Source: Desulfobacteraceae bacterium (GTDB lineage Bacteria > Desulfobacterota > Desulfobacteria > Desulfobacterales > BuS5). From it: 5,467 nt of DNA. The stretch is from positions 1 through 5,467 of the forward strand of contig JAUVKE010000183.1 in NCBI GenBank assembly GCA_030592105.1, in the 5' to 3' direction. Made by a program: the position numbers and the translations under genes. Below the pieces are notes generated by a model that worked only from the letters and a program-made list of their open reading frames with translations, made no database searches and was not told where the DNA came from. Below are positions 1-5,467 of the stretch, one piece after another (positions within the stretch are counted from its first letter, which is position 1; every line of letters begins with the position of its first letter).

Positions 1-175
1 CTGATAAATTAACAACCACCTCACCGGCAATATCAGACTTAAAGGATATTTTTTCTTTAATAATACTTATAAGCTTGCCGGTGATACGATCACCATTTTT
101 AAATAATACCGTATCAGCCTGGCAGGTGCTGCTCAGCCCAAACAAAAAAATAATCAAAAATATTTTCCATCGCAT
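1..175 (-). CDS. DUF481 / YdiY-like exported protein, N-terminal part (runs off left edge)
   Basis: A 58-codon reading frame opens at ATG 175-173 and stays open to the window edge, so the C-terminus is missing. Residues 1-20 form a classical signal peptide: MRWK, then a hydrophobic core, then a CQA cleavage site before Asp21. The mature start contains the motif LFKNGDRITGKLISI followed by ISFKSDIAGEV. From memory this is the N-terminal signature of DUF481 proteins (salt-induced outer-membrane protein YdiY), which continue as an outer-membrane beta-barrel. The start is set by the signal peptide and by a weak AGGA about 10 bases upstream. The frame lies 55 bases downstream of the mscS stop on the same strand. 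I see no promoter or terminator between them, so co-transcription with mscS is likely. The physiological role of the family is poorly known. Assignment to the family is fairly safe; the barrel itself is not visible here. Confidence 0.75.
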   Translation of the reverse strand, partial: MRWKIFLIIFLFGLSSTCQADTVLFKNGDRITGKLISIIKEKISFKSDIAGEVVVNLS

Positions 176-230
176 ATTATCCACATCCTATTCTTTTACA
201 AAATATAATTTTAGCTTTTAATATCAGACC

Positions 231-1040
231 TTATCTGTTTTCAAACATATGCACATCTCGTTGCGGGAAGGGAATGCATATATTCTCTGCATCAAAACGC
301 TTTTTCACATTTTCCATTGTATCGAAATACACGTTCCAGTAATCATCTTTGCCGACCCATACACGCAGTATGAAATTGACACTGCTGTCGGCCAGCTCTT
401 TGACAAAAATCACAGTGCCGGGCTCTTTTAGAATACGGCTGTCACTGTCTGCTATTTCCTGCAAAACACTTCGTACTTTATCAATATCATCACTATAACT
501 TACACCAATAACAAGCTCGGCGCGCCTGGTGCCAAGAGCGCAAAAATTGACAATATTGTCTCCCAATAACTTGTTGTTTGGAATAATTATTTTTTTATTG
601 TCCGGTGTAATCAGAATGGTTGTAAATATTTGAACTTCTTCAACAGAACCAGAGGTCCCGGCTCCTTCAATAAAATCGCCTTTTATAAATGGTTTGAAGA
701 TTATAATAAGAAAACCGGCTGCAAAATTGGACAAGGAACCTTGCAGCGCCAGGGCAACAGCCAGACCGGCAGCTCCTATAGCGGCTATAAGTGAAGTCGT
801 TTTTATTCCGAGCTGAGCAAGAGCCGCTATGACTACAAAATCAATCAATGCAACGTAAGTTATATTGCAGGCAAAAGAAATCAAGTTGCCTTCAAAATCT
901 CTTTTTGCCATTATTTTATGTACTATATTTTTAATTATTTTTGCAATCCAGCGTCCCACAATAAAAATTACGATTGCGCCGATGACCTTTAAACCATAAA
1001 ATGCTATAAATTCCTGTAATTTCAAAATTATATTTTCCAT
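231..1040 (-). CDS. mscS: MscS-family small-conductance mechanosensitive channel
   Basis: This encodes a 269-residue inner-membrane channel that opens under membrane tension and releases solutes during hypo-osmotic shock; family members form homoheptamers. Hydrophobic segments lie at about residues 14-32 (TM1), 56-78 (TM2) and 83-115 (TM3). TM3 carries the hallmark GAAGLAVALALQGSLSN. Aligned by eye to E. coli MscS, Leu93 and Leu97 correspond to the pore-gate leucines 105 and 109, and Gly101 to the hinge Gly113. The helix-packing Gly108 is Ala96 here, a mild change. The beta domain follows with IPNNKLLGDNIVNF (residues 153-166), then the alpha/beta C-terminal domain ending in PFPQRDVH. The length is close to E. 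coli MscS (286 residues), with a slightly shorter tail, and no lesion is seen. The start is supported by GGAG at 1050-1053, nine bases before the ATG. A strong promoter at 1065-1093 gives a very short leader. Confidence 0.95.
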   Translation of the reverse strand: MENIILKLQEFIAFYGLKVIGAIVIFIVGRWIAKIIKNIVHKIMAKRDFEGNLISFACNITYVALIDFVVIAALAQLGIKTTSLIAAIGAAGLAVALALQGSLSNFAAGFLIIIFKPFIKGDFIEGAGTSGSVEEVQIFTTILITPDNKKIIIPNNKLLGDNIVNFCALGTRRAELVIGVSYSDDIDKVRSVLQEIADSDSRILKEPGTVIFVKELADSSVNFILRVWVGKDDYWNVYFDTMENVKKRFDAENICIPFPQRDVHMFENR

Positions 1041-1064
1041 TACTTATTTCTCCGTTCCCATATA

Positions 1065-1093
1065 ATTATAAATATCTTTAATTGTTGTATCAA
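1065..1093 (-). promoter_or_regulatory. sigma70-type promoter of mscS
   Basis: On the minus strand TTGATA (1093-1088) and TATAAT (1070-1065) are separated by exactly 17 bases; 11 of 12 hexamer bases match the sigma70 consensus. Transcription would start near 1058, giving a leader of about 18 bases that contains the GGAG ribosome site. The surrounding region is very AT-rich, so chance hexamers are possible. The exact spacing, the position relative to the ATG and the terminator upstream all support the call. Confidence 0.75.
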
Positions 1094-1189
1094 TTTAATC
1101 TTTTAAAAAATTGTACTTAAATTATAATATTTTTAAAACTTAAATGCTACAGTTATAAATATGGATAAGCGCACTATGGAATCCTCAGC

Positions 1190-1219
1190 AAAATTGCCGG
1201 TCGCTAAGCGACCGGCAAT
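1190..1219 (-). terminator. Rho-independent terminator of the OmpA-family gene
   Basis: Bases 1193-1219 form a perfect inverted repeat (arm ATTGCCGGTCGC with a three-base loop, 12-bp GC-rich stem). On the minus strand the stem runs straight into TTTT at 1193-1190. It begins 38 bases after the OmpA-family stop codon. In the opposite direction there is no T run after the stem, so it acts for minus-strand transcription. It separates the OmpA-family unit from mscS. Confidence 0.88.
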
Positions 1220-1257
1220 AAACAGGTTAATTTTACTAAAACAGATAGCGTGCAAGC

Positions 1258-2409
1258 TTAATGCAGGACTTTAAATTCTATCCTGCGGTTTTGGGATCTT
1301 CCTTCGGCAGTATCATTTGGTGCAACAGGATTTTTTTCTCCATAACCAACAGCCTTCATTCTGCTTGCATCAATGCCAAGACTCATTAGATAATCAACTA
1401 CAGCCTCGGCTCTTTTTAATGATAACTTTTTATTATAGCTTTCTGCGCCAACATCATCAGTAAATCCTTGAACATCCACTTTTATATACTGATTGTCAGA
1501 AAAAATTTTTGCCTGCTGTTTTAACAAGTCTTTGTATACAGGCTTTATAACAGATTTATTAGTATCAAACTGAACTCCTTTCAATATCCAGCATCCTTGC
1601 TTGTTAACCGGAGCTCCCTTAGGTGTGCCGGAACAACTGTCTTTGTAATCAAAAACTCCGTCACCATCACTGTCTAAGGGGCAGCCCGCAAGATCAACAG
1701 TTGCTTCTTTGGGGGTATCGGGGCATTTGTCAAGATAATCAAAAACTCCATCACCGTCGCTGTCCAAGGGGCAGCCTGCATCATCTACAGTAACACCCTG
1801 GGGTGTATTCGGGCATTGATCCAAATGGTCATAAACGCCATCACCATCGCTGTCTTTATATTCAGGTGTCAGGGCTTTTTTTTCACCGCCTAATAAAAAG
1901 GTGAGACCAACGGTATAGGCCAAATTATTATAGGTTTCATCAAAGGAAATAATGTGGCGCACATCTGCACGTAATGCTGTGAAGTTATTAACAAAACATT
2001 TAATACCAGCACCATAGTCAACTAAAAAGTCGGTATCATTGCTATCCCTTTTGGGATCAAATGTCATAGCACCTATGCCTGTGGCTATATAAGGAACAAA
2101 TTTTTTATCAGGCATAAAATGGTAAAGAGCATCAAAGCGGTACATATATACATCCACATCACCGGCGTCTTTTTCGAATTCAGTATCTATGAAATTGAGC
2201 ATCCCTTCCAGCCCCCAGTTTTCATCTATATTATAACCCAGTCCAAGACCGTATACAGCCTTATGCTCCAAGTTCTGATCACCCTCAAAAAGGTATCCCC
2301 CTATCATGGGTGAGATTATAAAGGCACCTGCTCTGTTCCCAGCAATTGCATTGTTTACAAAACATGTTAATAGGATGAATAACCCTGTTAAAAAAAAATT
2401 TGTTTTCAT
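1258..2409 (-). CDS. OmpA-family outer-membrane protein with thrombospondin type-3 repeats
   Basis: The 383-residue product should sit in the outer membrane as a small beta-barrel and bind peptidoglycan through its periplasmic domain. Residues 1-23 are a signal peptide (MKTNFFL, hydrophobic core, NAIA before Gly24). Residues 25-173 alternate in the manner of an eight-stranded OmpA-type barrel. Residues 186-273 hold three type-3 repeats with DSDGDGV calcium-binding loops and paired cysteines. Residues 274-383 are an OmpA C-terminal domain: Asp318 in GFTDDVG and Arg333 in LSLKRAEAV align with E. coli Asp271 and Arg286, which contact diaminopimelate. It ends in GRSQNRRIEF. An upstream in-frame Met at 2442 would add 11 residues before the signal peptide. 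I prefer Met at 2409 because AAGGGG lies five bases before it. It has its own promoter (2513-2541) and terminator (1190-1219), so it is probably monocistronic and well expressed. The coding sequence appears intact. Confidence 0.95.
   Translation of the reverse strand: MKTNFFLTGLFILLTCFVNNAIAGNRAGAFIISPMIGGYLFEGDQNLEHKAVYGLGLGYNIDENWGLEGMLNFIDTEFEKDAGDVDVYMYRFDALYHFMPDKKFVPYIATGIGAMTFDPKRDSNDTDFLVDYGAGIKCFVNNFTALRADVRHIISFDETYNNLAYTVGLTFLLGGEKKALTPEYKDSDGDGVYDHLDQCPNTPQGVTVDDAGCPLDSDGDGVFDYLDKCPDTPKEATVDLAGCPLDSDGDGVFDYKDSCSGTPKGAPVNKQGCWILKGVQFDTNKSVIKPVYKDLLKQQAKIFSDNQYIKVDVQGFTDDVGAESYNKKLSLKRAEAVVDYLMSLGIDASRMKAVGYGEKNPVAPNDTAEGRSQNRRIEFKVLH
1591..1854 (-). repeat. Three tandem type-3 (calcium-binding) repeats inside the OmpA-family gene
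   Basis: The linker between barrel and peptidoglycan domain is three copies of a 30-residue unit starting at residues 186, 216 and 246. Each begins DSDGDGV and contains two cysteines. The period is exactly 90 bases. Units two and three are close to identical at DNA level over their first part, which points to unit duplication. The third unit diverges: DSCSGTP replaces DxCPxTP, and it ends in GCW. Type-3 repeats of this kind bind calcium and form a stiff spacer. Confidence 0.88.
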
Positions 2410-2512
2410 GTAAACCCCTTTTTTTATTATATTAAATGGCATTGATGCACGGTTAGATTTTTCGCTTATATTAAAAAGATGCTGAAAAAAGATCTTTGGT
2501 AATTATCAAAAT

Positions 2513-2541
2513 TTTATAAAAATTAAAAGTATATTTTTCAA
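2513..2541 (-). promoter_or_regulatory. sigma70-type promoter of the OmpA-family gene
   Basis: On the minus strand TTGAAA (2541-2536) and TATAAA (2518-2513) are 17 bases apart, matching 10 of 12 consensus positions. The start of transcription would be near 2506, leaving an untranslated leader of about 97 bases before ATG 2409. The leader is AT-rich and ends in AAAAAAAGGGG just before the start codon. Long leaders are common for abundant outer-membrane protein genes. The AT-rich setting lowers certainty. Confidence 0.65.
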
Positions 2542-2574
2542 GGGTCTTCCTGTTTAACAGCTCTGCATTCCCTC

Positions 2575-2655
2575 TTAATTTCCCATCTTTTCATAATCCT
2601 TTCCACTTGCAAGAGCTTGTCTTGCAATATCAAGCCCTTTATTGTAAATTTTTTT
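2575..2655 (-). pseudogene. Short C-terminal gene fragment, possibly trpD-like
   Basis: One minus-strand frame, closed by TAA at 2577-2575, reads KKIYN followed by GLDIARQALASGKDYEKM and then GN. There is no start codon: the frame is interrupted by TAA at 2703-2701, inside the adjacent inverted-repeat element. From memory the pattern G-[IL]-x-[IL]-A-R-x-[AS]-[IL]-x-S-G-K-x-x-E-K-[LM] resembles the last helix of anthranilate phosphoribosyltransferase (TrpD), which normally ends a few residues later. It could be the 3' remnant of a trpD-like gene displaced by the accessory cassette. It could also be the distal part of the broken third cassette gene, or chance. An 8-bp inverted repeat at 2607-2627 lies inside it and is explained by the codons. 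Confidence 0.3.
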
Positions 2656-2670
2656 TGGGAGGGGGAAACA

Positions 2671-2761
2671 GGAGACGTACGTTAAATTATAAGTTGAGTT
2701 TTAATATCTCATTCAAGTGTGCTGAGCAAAAATTAGAAATTTATAAATTAACGAACGTCCC
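2671..2761. mobile_element. Small inverted-repeat element (MITE/REP-like)
   Basis: Two 19-base arms, 2674-2692 (GACGTACGTTAAATTATAA) and 2741-2759 (reverse complement GACGTTCGTTAATTTATAA), match at 17 of 19 positions and face each other across 48 bases. Each arm is preceded by a purine-rich GGA or GGG. The non-coding spacer, the arms and the total size of about 90 bases fit a miniature non-autonomous element. From memory such GGGACGT-CGTTAA ends resemble palindromes mobilised by REP-associated tyrosine transposases, but no transposase is present. The right boundary coincides with the point where the third cassette ORF loses sense. I could not define a target-site duplication. Confidence 0.5.
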
Positions 2762-2846
2762 TAATATTACATAGAAGATTAATAAAATCCCTGCCATACC
2801 GTATCAGGTCAGGATTGACAAGATCAGCTTTTTGATCCATTTTCAT
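2748..2846 (-). pseudogene. Third cassette gene, truncated 32-residue stub
   Basis: ATG at 2846-2844 opens a 32-codon frame ending at TAA 2750-2748. It overlaps the end of the TPR gene by 23 bases in another frame and has AGGGGG three bases before the ATG (nine before an alternative ATG at codon 3), so it looks translationally coupled. The first residues, MDQKADLVNPDLIRYGRDF, look like real coding sequence. After FINLLCNI the frame enters the inverted-repeat element (GGGACGTTCGTTAA), which supplies the last residues RDVR and the stop. I infer that a longer third gene was interrupted here. I do not recognise the family from so short a piece. The fragment at 2575-2655 could be its far end, but the join is not in a common frame. 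Confidence 0.45.
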
Positions 2847-3704
2847 ATGCCCCCTGGCCAGTGGGATTTGCGGGGCATATCGCTTCTTTAATCAATTTCC
2901 CTAATCTTTCAGCCTGGTTGGTCATCCCAATCTTTTCAAAGATTGCTTTTGCCTGGCTGTGGTATTTCAAGGCAGATTCCAGGTCCCCCATAGCCTTATA
3001 GACAACGCAGATGTTGCCTAAGGCTGAGGCCAGGTTTCTTTGGTCTTTTAATTTCTCATAAAAAAATTTCGCATTCTGCCAGTGGTACAAGGCCTTTTCA
3101 TTATCTGAAATCTTGTAGCAGGTTTCGCCAAGCTGAAAATGGATCGATCCCATATCTTCCTCTTTTTCAGCCTCCTTTAAACGTGCTTCCAGAAATTCGA
3201 TCCTATCCTTTTCCTCCTGGCCTCCCTTTTCAAAATCGGCGATTTTTCTGTGGAACCCGGCATCATCTGTAAAAGATGCGGAAAAAGTTTTAAAATGATA
3301 AAAGTCGGCTGCCTTTAGAGCGATTTGATCTTCTATTTCCGCAGGGCAGATAAAGATGTACTTCAATCTTTTTTCCGGAATTATATCCCGATTCATGTTA
3401 AGGGAACTTAAAAGCTTGTCAATGGCATCAGTATAATTTTCAGGTGATTGAAAATATAAAGAGCCTTTTCATTCGGCTGGAGAAAATCCGCACGATTCAG
3501 TGGGGAATAATCACTGCTTTGAACAGGTATGGTCAAAATCCTGTATTGATCATGGAATTCATCTTTGATCCTTTTTATGAGAAAACTTTCCACGTCCGAA
3601 CTTGTACAGGCAAGGAAAATAAGGAGCCCCTGGTTTTCCCTGTAGCGGATATTTGCAAAAAGCCTGGGAAATTGCAGTTCATCTTTTTCACGAAGTATTT
3701 TCAT
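2824..3704 (-). pseudogene. Frameshifted iSTAND-like plus TPR protein
   Basis: The gene is split into two frames: codons from ATG 3704, and a frame open down to TGA 2826-2824. Adding one T to the TTTT run at 3454-3451 rejoins them as ALYIF-QSPENYTDAIDKLL, giving 293 residues. Residues ~25-145 have the alternating strand and helix pattern of a P-loop NTPase: strand GLLIFLAC, then CTSSDVESF where a Walker A lysine would be expected, strand EKALYIF, the motif SLNMNRD, strand KYIFICPAE, and AADFYHFKTFSASF. I read this as an inactive STAND domain, recalled from NB-ARC/TPR signalling proteins. Residues 165-183 are charged and helical. Two clear TPRs follow with 40-residue spacing (184-217, 224-257), plus a partial third. 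The start lies 12 bases after the ATPase stop and has no good ribosome site, so coupled translation is likely. The internal Met104 has no ribosome site and is not a real start. Pairing with the ATPase suggests a sensor or adaptor role, which is inferred. Confidence 0.72.
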
Positions 3705-3716
3705 GATTCGGTTTTT

Positions 3717-5077
3717 TTATATTTCCACCGGCTTTTTATATTTTTGCCGGTACTCTTTTACATTCTCTATCAAAAGGGGATTGACCTCGTACCATTCCTC
3801 TCCGTTTATGTATTCAAGGGCGAACAACCCGTGCAGAAGCTACAGCCTCGCTTCATCCATTTCAGTCAAAAACTCGTTGTTTTCATGAATCTCCATGAGG
3901 ATCTCCCAGTGCGTACGGTTTAACGGCCTTTTTTTCTTTATCCTGGCTTCATTAAGAGCATCATTCATATCCTTTTCAGCAATTTTTGTGCCGCCAAGCA
4001 CCTTGGAATTTATTGCCGCCGAGGCCACCAGATCGATTATGGTTCGAAAAACCCCTCCGGAATAATTCACGGCAAGCTCCAGGGCTTCTGGTGTGATCAG
4101 CCCGCCGTTCTCATTATTATTTTTAAGCCTGGTGCAGACAACTCTTTTTATTATCTCGCGGTTTTTATCAGTGATACTGTCCTGACTTCCGTCTTTTGCT
4201 TTCAGGCGTATATTCTTAAGGGTCTTGATCGGGCCGATAATATTTTCAAGCAGTGCTGAATCCGGAGAGTGGATAATGGAAATCGCGACCGTCATCAAGA
4301 TGGATGCTTCCCTGATCATGGCAAGATTCTGGCCGTCTTCTACAAAAAGTCTTTTGGCCTGTTTAAAAGGGATCCTGTCCAGACCGTCAATTATAATAAG
4401 AGAATCTTTCTGCTGGCCCGAGGTATTAATGTTGATCAAAAGAGCATTGATCAGATCAAAAAGTTCACCTAACCTCGGCCTGTACGTCTCTCTTACGATT
4501 TTGCGGGATTCATACTGGCCGAACATCTTGGCATAAAAGGCGGCAGCCAGGCGGACAAGGGGGAATCCTGCTTTGCGGAAATTTTTCCTTCAACCCCCAT
4601 GCTGGTCTGTATCAAGGAACTCGATTGTGATTCGATTTTAAGAGTGCCCTGAAAAAAACCTTCAAGTTTTTTAAATTCTTTTTCAAGATAGCTTTCGATC
4701 TTAATTTTATTTTGATCTGCAAATTCCAGCAGCTTGAGGCAGACAACCAAAAAAAGCTCTACTATTTCGATATCATTGATGTTCAAGATCTCCTTGACAT
4801 CGAATTTGACAATAAAAAATTTATCGTTAATACGGCTGTCATTGACCAGCCTGTTAATTTCCGTGGATTTGCCGTTTCCGGAATGCCCCCCGAAGAGGAG
4901 TTTATGCCCCCTTGAGCTGTGCAGAAACTCCACGATGATTCTTTCGATCTCCACCCGGTCCGTTTCAGTATAAAACGCGTCCCATTCATCCTTATTTTCC
5001 GGGGTAAGAGGTTTCTGGCTGTCAAAATATCTTATAATATCTTCTAAAGAGCTTGCTTTTAAAAAATTTGGGTTCAT
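3717..5077 (-). pseudogene. AAA/STAND-type P-loop ATPase, broken by a frameshift and an amber codon
   Basis: Reading from ATG 5077, the true frame holds to about residue 173 and then leaves it at the CCCCC run 4563-4559. Restoring one C joins DSP to LVRLAAAFYAKMFG. The frame then meets TAG at 3842-3840 (CAG in a functional copy would give EARLQLLHG) and ends at TAA 3719-3717. The repaired product has 453 residues. Walker A is GHSGNGKS (64-71) and Walker B is SLIIIDGLDR (D231, D234). Then come a sensor-1-like strand MTVAISIIHS and a sensor-2/lid motif NYSGGVFRTIIDLVASAA. The last ~65 residues, after RPLNRTHWEIL, look like a winged helix as in ORC/Cdc6-like ATPases. An N-terminal SLEDIIRYFD segment precedes the P-loop domain. 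It would hydrolyse ATP to drive a conformational switch; the partner is probably the TPR protein encoded 12 bases downstream. The start is supported by a weak AGG eight bases upstream and by the family-like N-terminus. As sequenced it cannot make a full product. Confidence 0.78.
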
Positions 5078-5137
5078 TTTTTAGACCTGTGCGGTTAATT
5101 TTTTCTGTTCAATCACGTTAAAAATTTCCTCAGGGTG

Positions 5138-5166
5138 AGGATAGAAAAATTCCGGTTATGCGTCAA
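5138..5166 (-). promoter_or_regulatory. Candidate promoter of the ATPase/TPR cassette
   Basis: On the minus strand TTGACG (5166-5161) and TATCCT (5143-5138) are 17 bases apart, matching 9 of 12 consensus positions. The predicted start near 5131 leaves a leader of about 54 bases before ATG 5077. The -35 lies 35 bases downstream of the MITE-like element. Nothing between it and the gene suggests a terminator. Confidence 0.5.
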
Positions 5167-5200
5167 GTTTAAAATGGCCACCGAGCAGGATATCTTTATT

Positions 5201-5369
5201 CTTAAGGATCGGAAATTATATAAATTGAACAAAAATTGTGAAAGATTTTGGTTCATATACAAGGCGCATTCAAGGTTGAATATTTGATGTATTCGGCCTT
5301 TGATGTAACGCAGTAGATGGACCAAAAGACAAACAATTTCGTTCAAGTAATTTCATTTCCGATCCTAAG
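5201..5369. mobile_element. 169-bp long-palindrome element, MITE-like
   Basis: The two halves are imperfect inverted copies over roughly 60 bases each. The ends match as CTTAAGGATCGGAAAT (5201-5216) and the complement of 5355-5369, which lacks one A. Inward, TTGAAC (5225-5230) pairs with GTTCAA (5341-5346), AATTGT with ACAATT, and TTTTGGTTCATATAC (5246-5260) with GTAGATGGACCAAAA (5312-5326), including one G-U pair. A small hairpin ATTCAA-GG-TTGAAT (5268-5281) lies near the centre. Terminal repeats, non-coding content, near-complete palindromy and size fit a miniature inverted-repeat element or a strong hairpin RNA. Any reading frame inside is a by-product. The target duplication is unclear: TA flanks GGATCGG on the right and TAA on the left. 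Confidence 0.65.
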
Positions 5370-5467
5370 CTTCTATGTCCCCTTGAATCTTGGCTAATTA
5401 ACAATATGAGCAAAAGGTAGGCTTGACCCCTTATTGTCTCAGCCATCTTTTTTCTGAGAAAAACTCA
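5370..5467. other. Right-edge non-coding stretch, nothing identified
   Basis: No frame of useful length or gene signature is seen here. It contains a weak hairpin, TCTCAG (5437-5442) with CTGAGA (5454-5459), separated by 11 bases. It also contains a GGGGTCAAGCCTACC segment (minus strand, 5430-5416). I recall similar segments near small transposase-associated repeats, but the resemblance is too short to rely on. Confidence 0.3.

Noticed and set aside
2410..2442. Eleven-residue N-terminal extension of the OmpA-family protein
   Set aside because: It would place charged residues before a complete signal peptide; the ribosome site AAGGGG favours Met at 2409.
2607..2627. 8-bp inverted repeat TTGCAAGA/TCTTGCAA as a terminator
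   Set aside because: No T run follows on either strand, and the bases are explained as codons of the GLDIARQALAS fragment.
2824..3396. A separate 190-residue TPR protein starting at 3396
   Set aside because: There is no ribosome site before that ATG, and the preceding sequence in the same frame is sensible coding, so it is the distal part of a frameshifted gene.
3444..3923. 159-codon plus-strand frame
   Set aside because: It is antisense to the ATPase and TPR genes, whose minus-strand frames have clear motifs; the plus frame has none.
5113..5346. 77-codon minus-strand frame
   Set aside because: It lies almost wholly within the palindromic element, has no domain pattern or ribosome site, and its composition follows the repeat.
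5437..5459. Hairpin at the right edge as a terminator
   Set aside because: The stem is only 6 bp with an 11-base loop and there is no gene nearby to terminate.

Overview
The window looks like chromosomal DNA of an AT-rich Gram-negative bacterium. It encodes an outer-membrane barrel protein with a periplasmic peptidoglycan-binding domain, a secreted DUF481-type protein and an MscS channel. The OmpA-family protein has three calcium-binding type-3 repeats, and the intergenic DNA holds palindromic elements. Both recall sulfate-reducing Desulfobacterota (Desulfobacterales), but that placement is inference from style and no phylogenetic marker is present. Every gene I can support lies on the minus strand, so transcription runs from high to low coordinates.

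Left part (1-2541) is intact housekeeping sequence. From upstream to downstream it holds a promoter, an OmpA-family protein (1258-2409), a perfect-stem terminator (1190-1219), a near-consensus promoter, mscS (231-1040), and the first 58 codons of a DUF481/YdiY-like exported protein that runs off the left edge. These genes serve the cell envelope: cell wall tethering, osmotic safety valve and an outer-membrane protein.

Right part (2575-5467) is a decayed accessory cassette. From its promoter (5138-5166) it reads: (i) an AAA/STAND-type P-loop ATPase with a C-terminal winged-helix-like region (3717-5077), (ii) a protein with an apparently inactive P-loop (iSTAND-like) domain followed by TPRs (2824-3704), and (iii) a translationally coupled third ORF that survives only as a 32-codon stub (2748-2846). 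The ATPase carries a one-base deletion in a C run and an in-frame amber codon. The TPR gene carries a one-base deletion in a T run. The third gene is cut where a 19-bp inverted-repeat element (about 2671-2761) begins. Undoing the three point lesions gives clean products of 453 and 293 residues. The architecture (active NTPase, inactive NTPase plus TPR sensor, small third protein) suggests a relic of an NTP-dependent conflict or signalling system; its function is inferred.

The cassette is flanked by mobile-element-like DNA. A 169-bp long-palindrome (MITE-like) element lies at 5201-5369 just upstream of its promoter, and the inverted-repeat element sits at its downstream end. Beyond that is a short fragment resembling the C-terminus of anthranilate phosphoribosyltransferase (2575-2655). 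The last ~100 bases hold no gene I can identify.
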